Assembly: GCA_025506515.1 (NCBI GenBank)
Contig: CM046442.1
Span: 106,846,849 to 106,910,848, forward strand
Source: Flaveria trinervia
Lineage: Eukaryota > Streptophyta > Magnoliopsida > Asterales > Asteraceae
Length of the DNA stretch: 64,000 bases
Reading direction: 5' to 3'
Below are positions 10,565-21,713 of this stretch, piece by piece. The notes under the pieces were generated by a model. It did not search any database. It had not been told where the DNA came from and saw only the letters and a list, made by a program, of their open reading frames with translations. The position numbers and the translations under genes were made by a program. Within the stretch, counting starts at the first letter, position 1. Each line of letters starts with the position of its first letter.

Positions 10565-11762
10565 TTTTTTCTTGTATCATGGTTTCATCACTTGGAGGGG
10601 CAGAGGTAGAAGCTGATTGATCTTGTCTGTTCTTTGTCCTTTTCTCTTGACCTGTAGCAATGGCCGATGCAGGTGCATCCCCTCCTTCTGCTTCTTCATC
10701 ATCCTTAGTATCACTCTCATCATCCTCATCATTATCTTCATCATCTTCATCTCTGTCTCCTTCCCTGATCTTCAATGGCTCCTCTTTAGATCCTTTCAGT
10801 TTTAACAGGATAATCTTCCTTGCCTTCTCCAGCTCCTCTATTTGCTTGCTTGATGTGACACTTTGAGCTTGGAGTTGGTCCATCTTGGTGCTCTGAGCAG
10901 CCAACTGCTGGGCCAACTCCTCAATTACTCGAGCCTGCTCTGCAATTTTGTGAGATTGTGCAGCAGTCAGGTCAGTAAGCTGGTTGATCTGAGCTGTCTT
11001 TTCCTCATCAACCGCCAGTAAGCGCATCACCATTCTGTTAAGCGCTGACAATTGTTCCTCTACCCCGATTGGAGGTAGAGGAGATCTATAAGTGTGTGAG
11101 GGATGGGCTGAGGGTATTGATTGGTGTGACGTGGTGGTGGAGGTGGCTGTAGTGAAGATAGATCTGTATAGTGGTGGAGGTGATGAGGGAGTAAAGGATG
11201 TGGTGGTGGAGGGAAACTGTGCTGTGGTGGGAGGTATGGTGGGGGCTGTGGTAGATGTGGTGGATGTGGTGGATGTGGTGAATGTGGTGGATGTGGTGGC
11301 TGTGGTGGATGTGGTGGCTGTGGTGGATGTGGTAGATGTGGTGGTGATGAAGGTTACCCTACGCTTCTTCTTCTTCTGGCCATGGGGTTTGGCCATTCTC
11401 TTCCTCCTTGTTCCAGTTGTGGTGGAAGCTCCCCCTACAACCCTGCCTGTGGACCCCGGAGCATAGCTTGGGTCAGTATCTGTATCTCCGGAGTCTCTCA
11501 GGTGTTCACCAACCACCCTTAACCCATGTTCTGTGGGAACAACTTTCCGTCCCACAGTTCGTGTAAGTGGCTCCTCATCCGATTCATCCTCCTCCTCCGC
11601 GTCAAGAACAAAATCCTGATGAAATCCCGCTGACTCGGTTACTTCTCCAGATGTGACGGACACTGGAGGTACAGAATCAGACACAGTGCCTCTGAGTGGA
11701 ATAGCAGCATCCCCACTGTCATCATCATCTGAGTCATGAGTGGGTAGGGCTATCTGGTCCAC
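10565..11762 (-). CDS. Element B ORF3, middle part (linker, coiled coil, acidic)
   Basis: The unspliced frame ends at 10554. From the N side: Asp/Ser-rich acidic segment; a basic patch (KPHGQKKKKRRVTF); a long Thr/Ser run (about 11240-11330); a Pro-rich stretch; a heptad-like coiled coil (about 10790-11040: EEKTAQINQLTDLTAAQ onward); and a second acidic run (DEDDEDNDEDDESD). The frame joins the upstream 11750-12622 segment through a 35/36-bp duplication that breaks the frame, so the two were one reading frame. The antisense Val-rich open frame is a shadow of the Thr/Ser codons. Confidence 0.7.
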
Positions 11763-11801
11763 ATCAGAGTCATGAGTGGGTAGGCTATCTGCTCCACATC
11801 A
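11731..11801. repeat. 36/35-bp tandem duplication that breaks B ORF3
   Basis: GAGTCATGAGTGGGTAGG begins both units (11731 and 11767). The second unit lacks one G. The ORF3 of C has one copy only. The net length change shifts the frame and separates the 290-codon and 402-codon parts. Confidence 0.85.
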
Positions 11802-12622
11802 GAGTCACTGTCCTCGTGACGCCACTTTCTCTTTTCCGGCACCACATAGTCATCCCGGGCAAGAGGACCAAACAACCTCCTGACAGGAGGCTTCACTTGC
11901 TTTCCCCGGTATACTTTCATCCTTCCCAGGGTAGTGTCATCCATTACCTCCAAGACTACCGAATCCTCCTTTTCCTTTGGTAGGGAAGGAAGCTTCTGAT
12001 CTATGATCATTTGCATAAACCTTGGGTACATACAGAAGGCTTCCTTCCCTTTCCCCTCGATGTTCTCCACTAGATAGGTGAAGATCATCTTGGAGAAGCT
12101 GAACGGATGGTTCAGCACCAATGCAACGTATGCGTTCTGCATCTGGTCAAACAACTCATCAAAACCACCTTTTCTTGAAGCCATGTACTTGAGCAGCACG
12201 TGTGCAAGATATTTAAACTGGGGACAGAGGTTACTCTTGTTGAGTACCCCAGAATTGATGTCCCCAGAGTATTTGGCTCTGAGAAAGCATCCTCTGACAG
12301 TGAGGGGGTGTAAACGAGTTGGACAGTCAACGTCATCCCCCAATTGTAGTACAATCCTTAGATCCTCCTCTGAAACGGTAATAGCCTTGCCAAATACGGT
12401 ACTTCTGATGCAGTGAGGTTCAGATGATCTATCAACTGTAGCGCCGTCCCAGAAGGCTTGTTGAATGGATCGATATGGAGTGCAAGGGGTAGATATGGCA
12501 TGTGCAATCCGTGATCTCAATAGAAATGTGATTATGCCAGAGAATTCTGCAGCGTTTCTGGATGTTAAGTCCAGATGAGCACATATATTGTGCTTTGTGC
12601 TCATAATCCATCTATTCTCCAT
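11750..12622 (-). CDS. Element B ORF3, N-terminal domain
   Basis: 290 codons from ATG at 12622. Conserved features: MSTKHNICAHLD near the start, STPCTPYRSIQQAFWDGA, LRIVLQLGDD, LHPLTVRGCFLRAKY, CPQFKYLAHVLL, FSFSKMIFTYLVENI and MYPRFMQMIIDQKLP. The C copy (45777-46661) is closely similar. Element A has a shorter relative with LYPRFLMAIIMNQL. The start is chosen because a branch-point word and a CAG acceptor directly abut the ATG in both B and C. No transmembrane segment. Biochemical role unknown; the position downstream of pol is that of the Sirevirus extra gene. Confidence 0.8.
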   Translation of the reverse strand: MENRWIMSTKHNICAHLDLTSRNAAEFSGIITFLLRSRIAHAISTPCTPYRSIQQAFWDGATVDRSSEPHCIRSTVFGKAITVSEEDLRIVLQLGDDVDCPTRLHPLTVRGCFLRAKYSGDINSGVLNKSNLCPQFKYLAHVLLKYMASRKGGFDELFDQMQNAYVALVLNHPFSFSKMIFTYLVENIEGKGKEAFCMYPRFMQMIIDQKLPSLPKEKEDSVVLEVMDDTTLGRMKVYRGKQVKPPVRRLFGPLARDDYVVPEKRKWRHEDSDSDVEQIAYPLMTLMWTR

Positions 12623-12651
12623 CTGTTACACAAAGATAGTAAACATTAGTA
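12623..12651 (-). promoter_or_regulatory. Predicted 3' splice site abutting the B ORF3 start codon
   Basis: On the minus strand TACTAAT (12651-12645) is followed by a T-rich stretch and TGTAACAG ending at 12623, immediately before ATG. The copy in C (45753-45776) has the same branch word, spacing and AACAG. This suggests a spliced subgenomic mRNA for ORF3. No donor is assigned. Confidence 0.6.
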
Positions 12652-12704
12652 CCATTGACTAAGAAAGTCATGAAATCCTTAAGCTTGAAGAACATCTTTC
12701 TGTC

Positions 12705-12985
12705 ATGCAATTGAGATTGTGCGACTGAGTTCAAACGTGCGATTGAACTGTGCGAAAGGGGTTCAGTCGTACGATTGAACCGTACGAATGGGATTCAGTC
12801 GTGCGATTGAACCCATACGTACCTCTGAGTGTGCGATTGGGCTCCTACGTATATACCCTCATGCGGTTACATCAGTCGTGCGACTGAACTTCATACGCAT
12901 GGTTCAATCATGCATATAAGCAGTTTGAGCCCTTCAGTCGTGCGACTGAAGTTCATCACGCTGTCCATTCGCATGAAGAACAGAC
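12705..12985. repeat. CpG-centred word array between pol and ORF3 of B
   Basis: Repeated CAGTCGTGCGACTG, CAGTCGTACGATTG and CATACGCATG-type words. The corresponding spacer of C has its own array (45445-45700) whose words are not simply collinear. Confidence 0.88.
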
Positions 12986-14242
12986 TGTTCAATTCAAAAT
13001 TACTTTTTCACCACTTTTGAGTTTTAGACATCGTTATCTGGTTCATTTGACTCGCAATTCATTCTTAAACCACCTAACATCGTTACTTTCGTTTGTTTGA
13101 GTCATTTAGGTAGGTTATTTAGTCACTTAAGTCTCGGGTACTTTGCGAGTCCAAATGTACCGTGTTTTTCATCAAATTTAATGTTATGGGAGTGCATGTA
13201 TACAATAAATTACTTGTAGAGTCGATGTAGATTGGTCAGTAATCAAGAAATAGGGGTTTTGAGATCAATTGGAATTTTTGCAGAGTTGGGTTAATACGTG
13301 CGATTCAGGGTGAATCCCACACTTATATGGTAATCAACATTCCTCAGGAGCTTTTGAGCGGTCTACGGTTATTTTTACAAGAAGAGACTATTCTTAGAGC
13401 TTTCAAGGAGAAGCCAATCCTCAAGTCAGTGCCATCGCACAGCAGAGAGGCGGCAAACAACAATGAATTCTAGAATATCTAGGTTATGCTTATCCTCAGG
13501 TCAGTGCCATCGCACAGCAGAGAGGCGCACAACCTATCTCCTTGTTAGGGCAGCTTAATATTATTTTGCACCAAATGCACCAACAACATAAGTCATTAGC
13601 TTGATAGCATTTTTATTTCATTTTTTTCTGGTGCTTTGCTCTATTTATGGTCATCCGCACACATTTGTGGCGTTTACATGCTCATTACCCCTTATTGGAA
13701 TATTGTTGATTGTGTTAACCAACGATAAGATGGGAGCCCACAGTCAGTTGAACCACTTAGTTTGATCTTGAGATCACCAGTCAGGTCTAATCATCTATTG
13801 TGTTGAATCTACCGACATATCAATTTTGGTCTAGCAACCTCTAGGTCTACTCTCATTGTGTTACCTTAAGAGTTACCAGTTTTTCTACCATCTTCCCTTT
13901 TATATTGCTTAGACTACACAGACTTATACTTTGAATTTTTTCACCTTTTCTAAATTAAAATTTCAAAGTCCCTCTTGATTTGTTCCTGTGTACTATCATG
14001 TTCCATAGGGTTTGAATCGGTATCATAGATACGATCTACCTTATATCAGCTTTCCACTCCTTCTCCCTCGTTTTTTTAATGTTGCTTGCTGACTTATTCT
14101 CCCCCTAAAATACTAAAATCATAACTGGTTTCATTATTTTAGGATTTTAATAAACAGCAGAATAACATAAGTTTAATTTTAAACATACTAATTTAACCAA
14201 ATAAACTCAAATAAAATGAAGAATTAACTAAGCTACATCGGA
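12986..14242 (-). other. Conserved non-coding pol-ORF3 spacer of B
   Basis: About 1.25 kb with no open frame of note. It aligns with 43876-45440 of C in many blocks. Both copies carry two direct repeats containing GATGGCACTGACCTGAGGAT (minus strand), 75 bp apart: 13420-13453 and 13494-13527 here. It could be intron, RNA-structure or packaging sequence; no function is shown. Confidence 0.7.
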
Positions 14243-17200
14243 CTACACATGATCATCATCAGGAATAACCTCACTTTTCTTTTTAACGCCGTTGACCTCT
14301 AGCAAATATTGAAAACGTGGTTTATCAAAGGCCTTAGTATAGAGGTCAGCGCGTTGAAAATCAGTATTAATTTTTACCACATCAATTAAGTTCTTTTCAA
14401 AACAATCTCTTATGAAATGATATTTAATACCGAAATGTTTGGTCTTAGGATGTTGGACCGGATTTTTAGTTACTGCAATTGCAGCAGAGTTATCTACAAA
14501 AATAGGAGTAGAATAGAACGTTAAACCGTAATCCCGCATTTGCTGTTGAATCCAGATGATTTGTGAACAGCAACTTGCAGCAGCAACATATTCGGCTTCA
14601 CAGGTTGACAATGCAACCGATGTCTGCTTCTTACACCGCCAGGTAATTAATCTTCTCCCAAAGAATTGACACCCTGCTAATGTAGACTTGTAGTTCATCT
14701 TGCAGCCTCCGTAATCCGAGTCACTATACGCCGTGAGCTCAAAATCATCATCATGAGGATACCACAATCCAAGTGTGGGTGTACCCTTTAGATAGCGAAA
14801 AATCATTTTGACCCCGATCAGATGATTGACCTTAGGTTTAGCCTGATATCTAGAACATAAACATGTCGCATACATGATATTAGGTCTTGAGGCAGTGAGA
14901 TAAATGAGGGATCCAATCATTCCTCGGTACATCGTGGCATCTACAAGATCTCCATTTTCATCAGGTGCTATGTCGTGATTCGTAGCAAGTGGAGTACTGG
15001 CAGTAGATGCGTTCTCCATGTCAAAGCGATTGAGAATGTCTCCTACGTACTTGGTCTGATGTAGAAAGATCCCATTTGGTGTTTGATCCACCTGTAGCCC
15101 GAGAAAGAACTTCATCTCCCCCATAGCACTCATCTCAAACTCTTTCTTCATAACTGCTTCAAACTCTTTGCATAACTCTTCGTTCTTTGAACCGAAATTA
15201 TGTCATCAACATAGATTTGTACGAGTAGTAGGTCGCCATCTTTTTCTTTAATGAACAGCGTGCAGTCAATGACTCCCCTGTGAAAGCCGTGTTTCACAAG
15301 ATGAGTCGAGAGTTTCTCATACCAAGCTCTTGGAGCTTGATGAAGCCCGTATAAAGCCTTGTCGAGCTTGTAGACTCTATCCCGATGATAAGGATCTTCA
15401 AATCCCTCGGGTTGACTGACATAGACTGTTTCTCTGATTTCCCCATGAAGAAATGCACTCTTCACATCTAATTGATAGACTTTAATCTTCATGTACGATG
15501 CATAGGCAAGGAAGATACGAATGGCTTCCATCCTTGCCACGGGTGCAAACACCTCATTGTAATCAATTCCCTCGACTTGGCGAAAACCCTGAACCACCAG
15601 TCGAGCTTTGTTCCTGATAATGACCCCTTGGTCATCTTTCTTGCATTTTAAAACCCATTTGGTGCCAATGAACTTAGCACCTTTAGGTCTATTAACCAGA
15701 GTCCATACATCTAACTTCTTGAACTGAAGAAGTTCTTCTTGCATGGCACTCACCCACGCCTCATCATTTAGTGCATCATTGACGTAGTTTGGCTCAAACT
15801 GTGAGACAAAACACCGATAAGCACCGTCATGAATATATCCCTTTTCCATAATTGAGGCGTAATCAACTGAGTATAGCTGATTTTGGGTTTGCACTCCCGA
15901 TCTGACATCTCCAATGACATTGTTTAGGGGATGATAGACGTTTAGTCGTGATCCTGGAGTAGTAGGAACAGCTACCTCAGAGCCAAGATTATGAACATTT
16001 GGATCTGCATCTGAGGTGGTTGGAGTTTGAGGCTCTAAAGTCGAAGGTGCATCACTGATAGATGCTTGTGGGCTTTCAGGAACTGGAACCTGTTCCTCCT
16101 GACTGTTCTGGTTATCTTTTTCAGCTTCATCTTCAGAGGAGGAGTCACTGTCGTCGACTACTCCCCCTGACTGAGTAGATGATTCTCCCTGTGAGCTAGA
16201 TGTTAGTGGATTCAAGCTATCATACATCATTCATGTAGCTAACTCGTCATCCGAGGGAGAGAGAGGAATGTTGAACGACTTGAAGAATCCATCATAGTCG
16301 AAGAAGTAGGCGGGTCCTTTGCCAGTAGGTGGTGTGGTAAATCGCTGAACGTCAACATTACACCACACTTCTACTAGACCCGTTGAGTTGTTGTAAACTC
16401 GCTTGTTCGGTATGTTGTATCCTAGAAAGATGCCTTCATCTGCCTTCTCGCTGAATTTACCCTCTTGTATCTTCTTCAGAAGTATGCACGACGCCCCAAA
16501 TGGTTCGAGATACTCCAAGTTCGGTTTGCGTCTTTGTAGTAGTTCGTAACATGTTTTTCCGTGGCGGTTGACTATCAAGACTCGATTCAGTGTATAACAA
16601 GCATTTGCCACTGCCTCATTCCAGAATTGGATAGCCAGTTTCGAGTCTGCCAGCATAGTCCGTGCTGTCTCTATCAAGCTTCTGTTCTTTCTCTCAGCAA
16701 CTCCATTCATCTGAGGTGTGTAGGCAGAAGTGAATTGATGCACAATTCCCTTTTCCTTGCAGTATGCCTCCATCCACTGGTTCTTGAATTCCGTTCCGTT
16801 GTCTGAGCATACTTGTCTAACTTTCAACTTGTAGAGAGATTCCAGTGTGGTTACCAAATCCTTGAATGATTCAAATGTTTCTGATTTGGATTTCAGAAAC
16901 AATATCCAAGTGAACCTTGAGTAGTCATCGGTGACCACAAAACAGTACAAGTCGCCTGCAATGCTCTTTGTACTGACTGGACCAAACAGATCCATGTGAA
17001 GAAGTTCAAGAGGAAGTTCTATTGAATTAACTTTCTTTTCCATATGAGACTTCTTTGTCTGTTTGCCTTTCTTGCAAGCTACACAAAAGTCAGGAAGCTG
17101 AAAGTTCTTGACATTAACTCCTCTCACCAGATCCTTCTGAATCAACTGATTCATCTTCCTTTGACTAATGTGTCCCATTCTCCTATGCCAGGAGATGGAA

Positions 17201-17634
17201 TCCTTTTCAGTAGCTTTAGATAGAAAACACTAAACCTCATGATCCATTGTAGAAGCTGTTGATAGATCCAAGACATAAAGATCTTTATATCTTGAAGCAG
17301 TCATCAAAACTTGGTCCTCTGGGATCACGTAGTCTTTCTTTAGTATGTAACACTTCTTGTTGTCGAAGATGACTTTAAATCCCTTATCACATATTTGGGA
17401 AACAGAAAGTAAGTTATTTTGTAGTTGTTGAACGTAGTTCACTTTATCAAACTTAACTTTCTGATTCCCCACTTCTCCCTGTGCTGTGATATAGCCACCC
17501 TTGTTTCCAGCAAACGAAACATGCCCTCCTTTTATTTGCTTGACGTTTGATAAAAGAGCTCTGTTTCCTGTCATGTGCCTGGATGCTCCGCTGTCTACTA
17601 TCCACGTGTTAGTTTCAGCACTGTATCAAACACC
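14243..17634 (-). pseudogene. Element B Pol (protease, integrase, RT, RNase H), four inactivating changes
   Basis: Protease motif WIVDSGASRHMTG near 17610. Zinc region WHRRMGHIS with CVACKKGK intact. Integrase core with LLHMDLFGP, CSDNGTEFKN and NGVAERKNRS. RT with GTKWVLKCKKDDQG, KARLVVQGF, KALYGLHQAPRAWY and an intact YVDDI. RNase H with TAYSDSDYGGC, LSTCEAEYVAAASC and ADLYTKAFDKPRF. Breaks: TGA near 17628 (Arg in C), TAG at 17230-17232 (Gln in C), TGA at 16231-16233, and a single-base loss after YVDDI near 15202. Otherwise it is full length and close to functional sequence. Confidence 0.92.
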
Positions 17635-17663
17635 CTGCACACACAAAGTGAAGGATTAGTTTG
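17635..17663 (-). promoter_or_regulatory. Acceptor-like 3' splice site at the gag/pol boundary of B
   Basis: Minus strand: AACTAATCC holds the gag TAA (17658-17656) and a CTAAT branch word, then CTTTGTGTGTGCAG ends at 17635. The pol frame starts in phase 0 on the next base. Strongest of the four examples. Confidence 0.55.
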
Positions 17664-20494
17664 GGTTAGGAACCCAAGCCTTTACTGGCTTGGGTTTCCC
17701 AGAGGCATCACACATCAGAAATTCAACCCATTGACCCTTAGAAGGTGAGGGTAGCTTAGGTTCCTGCGTGTCATCATTATCAGACACAGTGGTTGACTTC
17801 TCTTTCCATAAGCCAGATTTTTACAATGCCTGTTTATGATAAACAGTCGACTGGCTAATGGGTTGAACTTTATATTCATAGTTCTTCTAGGTGGAGTTAA
17901 AGAACTCCTCTTAGAAGACTTAGGTTTTGAGTCCTGAAGTTCAATCTTCTTCCTAGGTGTCTGATAATAAGGACAATAGGAAGCAATGTGTCCACATTCT
18001 CCACAGTTGTAGCACGACCTGCTATCAACTTTATGATTAAACTTTCTTTGTGGAGAAATATGTGACACTCTTGTAACATAACTCACTTTAGGTTTTGACT
18101 CTGGTTCTTTGGTTGTTTTCACTGGTTTAACAAAGTTAACTGTTTTAACCTGTTTAACATCCTTTTCTTTTTGGTTAATTGTTTTTGACTTGAAGTATGT
18201 GAAAGATTATCCTTAGAAGCCCTTTTAGGTTCTGATTTGACTATGTTTGACCCTGACTTTAAGTTAACCTTTTCAAATTCCTTTTCCAGATTAACACAAG
18301 GCAATTTACCCTTTGCCTTTGTAGTGGCCTCCTTTTGTTTGTTTCCAGAGTCAATAGATGAACATAAGGAATCTGGATCACTAACAAGAGGAGTAGACAC
18401 TACATGATCCTTGATAGGATTACTATTTATTGGTCTAGTCTTAGTGTTCATTAAAGTCTCAGGTGGTGGTGGAACCACTTTATAACCCAATCCCTCCCTG
18501 TTGTTCCTTTCTCTCACTAAGTGTTGGACTATGTGTGAAGAACTAGTCCAACTACGCAGTTTCTATTTTAATGAATTTACTTCTACTTCTAGAACTGCCT
18601 TTTGCTTCTTAGTGTCTTCTAGGGAGTTTAGATAATACCTAATGTCATTAGCTTGGTTAAAGGCAACTACTTCGGTTTCCCTAAGCTGTTTAGTCAAAAG
18701 GTCTATCTTTTCTTTATAACTGTGCTCATTTTGTTTTAATACCCTATTAGCCTCAGTGCATAGTTGCAAATCTTTTACTAAGTTATCATTATGATCTAAT
18801 AACCTAGCAAATTTACCATCTATGCTATTCCTAAAGGTATCACAATCAGAACAATCATGATTATTAAACATTGTGTCAGTAGTACTTACCTGAGTTGATT
18901 CAGAAGTGTTTGCCATCAAAGCAGCATCAGATGTCTCTGGTTCTGGTGCTTCTGTCTTTTCTGTCTCTAACAGGGTAGTCTCCGCTTTTGGCTTGTAACT
19001 GATATCGGTTGTAGTTGCTTCTTCACTATGTGATATCGCTATCTCAACTGCTAGATCTCCTTCACTAGCGGAATCACTGTCAATATCTTCTACACTTGCA
19101 ACGTTTGATTCCCCTGGTGAGACAAACCTAAAGCTCCAATCCTGTCCTTCATCATCATGAGCAGTCAAGGCTTTTGAGTCCTTGCTTGATGAAATGGAAC
19201 TGGTAGTTTGTTTGTCTTGACGAGTGAAGGATGAGAACGGGTTCCCGTTACCCGTCTTCTTAGGCTTGACACATTCTCTTTTGAAGTGCCCCTTCTCTCC
19301 ACAGTTGAAGCAGGTCACTTTGCTCTTGTCAAAGCTGAATGTGGTATCCTTAGTCGCTACTAAGTTCTGTCCGGTTTGTTTTACAAACTTCTTTGCCCTC
19401 CGGACAGCACTAGCTAAAGCCCACATTATATCCATTCTCTCAAGCTCCATTTCGTCCACCTGCTCGTAGTCCTCGTTTGCCAGATGGCAGTTTCCAATCT
19501 TTCCAGTAACAAGTTCATCATAAGAATGGACCATTGCGGCCAATAGATCCATGTGTTCTCGAGCTACTTCCACAGTCACATTCCCGAGATTCTTGGTCTT
19601 CAGTTTAGTAGCACTTGCTTCGGATCCAATATAGTGGGAACAAGAAAGTCCCAACTTGTCTGATCCTGAAAGAGGTGCATGTGTAGGACCCGATGAGCTA
19701 GACACAAATGCAGTCTGGAGAGGTGCTCCAGATGTCTTAGCTTGAGGCGTGGCAATGTATAAAGCTGGATTTTTATTGTACGTAGACTTCTGAGCTTTGT
19801 ACTTCATCCTAAGTGATTCTTCTCGCAACTTAAGAATGAAGTCATTAATATCCAGTTTTGCTATCATTCCATTCTGTCTAAGATTAGACACGAATGAAAC
19901 CCACTTTTCAGGCAATCCGTCTGCAAAATTAGTAACTTTCTCTTCCATGGTAGTAGCCACCCCATGTGTATGCAGTTCACTCATCAGATGGTAGAATCTA
20001 TCTATAACATCGTCCAAACTCTCGTTTCCCATTGATGAGAAGTTATCGAATTCCTTCTTTAACTCCTTAGCCATGATTGCCTTCAACGAAGCATTCCCTT
20101 CGTACCTCTTTTCTAGCTCATCCCATAGTTTCTTGGACTGCTTATTCTCTGAGTACTGGTGGAATATGTCTTTAGGGATAGACTGTGTAATCAATGCATA
20201 AACCCTCTTCTCTGCATTATATTTGACTTTCTGCGCGTCTGTCATCCCTCCTAAGGTTAGCTTTACTCCATCGGCTCCCACCGGCGTACTATATCCAATC
20301 TCGATGGGTTCCCACAGATTCGGATTCACTCCATTGAGGTAGATATCAAAACATTGTTTCCAGTGGGGAAACTCATCTAACGTTAAAAGCTTTGGTGGTT
20401 TATTATGATTACCCACCTCACTCTCAAGTAACAGCAGGTTCTGGATCCTAGAGTCCTTCCCAGCAGTAAAGGCTGACATTTGATCTTCCATTGC
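17656..20494 (-). pseudogene. Element B Gag, nearly intact N part, broken C part
   Basis: The preferred start is the Met at 20494 (MEDQMSAF), which is shared with C; an open frame extends upstream to 20527. It has a DUF4219/UBN2-type capsid region (NKPPKLLTLDEFPHWKQ, LDDVIDRFYHLMSELHTHG). The first CCHC knuckle, CFNCGEKGHFKREC, is near 19270-19312. An acidic stretch and coiled coil (about 18570-18850) follow, then a TAG at 18563-18565 where C has Gln. After frame changes a second knuckle (CYNCGECGHIASYC) lies near 17980-18020. A Lys-Ala-Trp-Val-Pro-containing tail ends at the TAA at 17656-17658. Confidence 0.9.
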
Positions 20495-20519
20495 GAATAA
20501 CTTTAAGTCTAATAAAACA

Positions 20520-20765
20520 ATTGTCACTGGGGCGAATGAAGGGTGCGAATGGACTAGTCGTGCGTATGAACTCTACGACTGGTTCAATCGTGCGGCTGAA
20601 CTAAGTGATTAGCTCAGTCGTGCGAATGAATCTGATACGTATGAATAGTATGCCCGAAAGGTTTATTCGTACGAATAGAGATGCGACTATGTCCAATCGT
20701 GCGTCTGAGCAATGCGAATGAGGTCCAGTCGTGCGAATGGCTCACTCGTGCAACCGAAGCTGCTG
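20520..20765. repeat. CpG-centred word array in B leader
   Basis: Lies between PBS and gag: CAGTCGTGCGAATG, CAATCGTGCGGCTG, CATTCGTACGAATA and similar. C has a parallel leader array at 39615-39855. Confidence 0.88.
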
Positions 20766-20969
20766 TTTTGCGAAAATTTCTAGGTTAAACGTGTTTTAGC
20801 CGTAAAAATTTGAAATTTTGCAAGGTCTAATCGCCTAAGTCCATAGAAACCAAACTTTGATGAGCAGGGAACGTCCAAGATCACTTTTGACACAAAAGAT
20901 TGCGTTTTTGGTGCAAAAACACAAACTTTTTATCAATCTTGATTGAATCACACGTAATCAAGAGCCAAA

Positions 20970-20981
20970 GCTTTGATACCA
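20970..20981 (-). other. Element B primer-binding site
   Basis: TGGTATCAAAGC on the minus strand, two bases inside the 5' LTR; one mismatch to the initiator Met tRNA pattern seen in A, C and D. Confidence 0.88.
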
Positions 20982-20983
20982 CT

Positions 20984-21713
20984 TGTTAGGACCTGGTATT
21001 TGAACGAAATACCTGGAGATTAGCGTGTAAACCAGATCAAATAGTGTGGAATCCTATTTGATTGGCGATCCAATCAGTGAGAACACACGAAGAATCAATC
21101 AAGAATTGAAACTTACATTAGAAATCGATTGGGAATCGATCTAATGTGTTCTATGAACTTGGAGAACGAATTGGGAGGCTTCTGGACGGCTAGGGTACGT
21201 CTGGAATCGTAATTAATCAAGAGTCCCTATTTTTCACGAATTGGGTTGTATTTATAGGTTGGTATTATTCAATCGTGCGACTGAACCATTACTATGGTTC
21301 AGTCGTGCAATTGAACCATGCGGTTGATTCATCCGCACGACTGAGTGTTCAGTCGTGCGACCGAGCCAATCTTATGTGTCAATCATACGACTAATCCAGT
21401 CACCCGGTTCAGTCGTGCGACTGAGTCATTCGTATGAAGTTGTTCATGCTTATGGTCCATTCGCATGGGCCATTCGCATGAGAACTTTATTATGTTAAGT
21501 TTGAATGTATTAATTAGTAAACATTATATGTAAACATTCAATCAATCACTAACCTAATTAATCAATTTTATATCAACTCATTAATGAAATATTAATCATT
21601 ACAAATCACAATCAACCAATATCATTTCATAATCATATCAAATTACACCAGAATTAGATAAACAAGATCTATTACATTTCATACCATGATCTAGGGACAT
21701 GCATGTATCAACA
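20984..21713 (-). repeat. Element B 5' LTR
   Basis: 730 bp; on the minus strand it precedes the PBS. Word array at 21266-21482, TATA at 21247-21256. Confidence 0.95.

Larger units (their letters stand above)
8460..21713 (-). mobile_element. Copia element B, about 13.3 kb, with third gene
   Basis: LTRs at 8460-9188 and 20984-21713 are nearly identical; on the minus strand they begin TGTTGATACATG and end CCAGGTCCTAACA. Flanks are CATTC (8455-8459) and TATTC (21714-21718), a target duplication with one mismatch. The interior on the minus strand is PBS, leader array, gag, pol, spacer, third gene, purine tract. It inserted in the A pol codons just after the RT domain. Its LTRs are related to those of C, so B and C are one family. 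Confidence 0.95.

Noticed and set aside
11092..11466. Val/Asp-rich protein on the plus strand
   Set aside because: It is the antisense of the Thr/Ser repeat of B ORF3.
9214..12622. ORF3 as an envelope glycoprotein
   Set aside because: I looked for a signal peptide and hydrophobic membrane spans and saw none; charged and low-complexity segments dominate.
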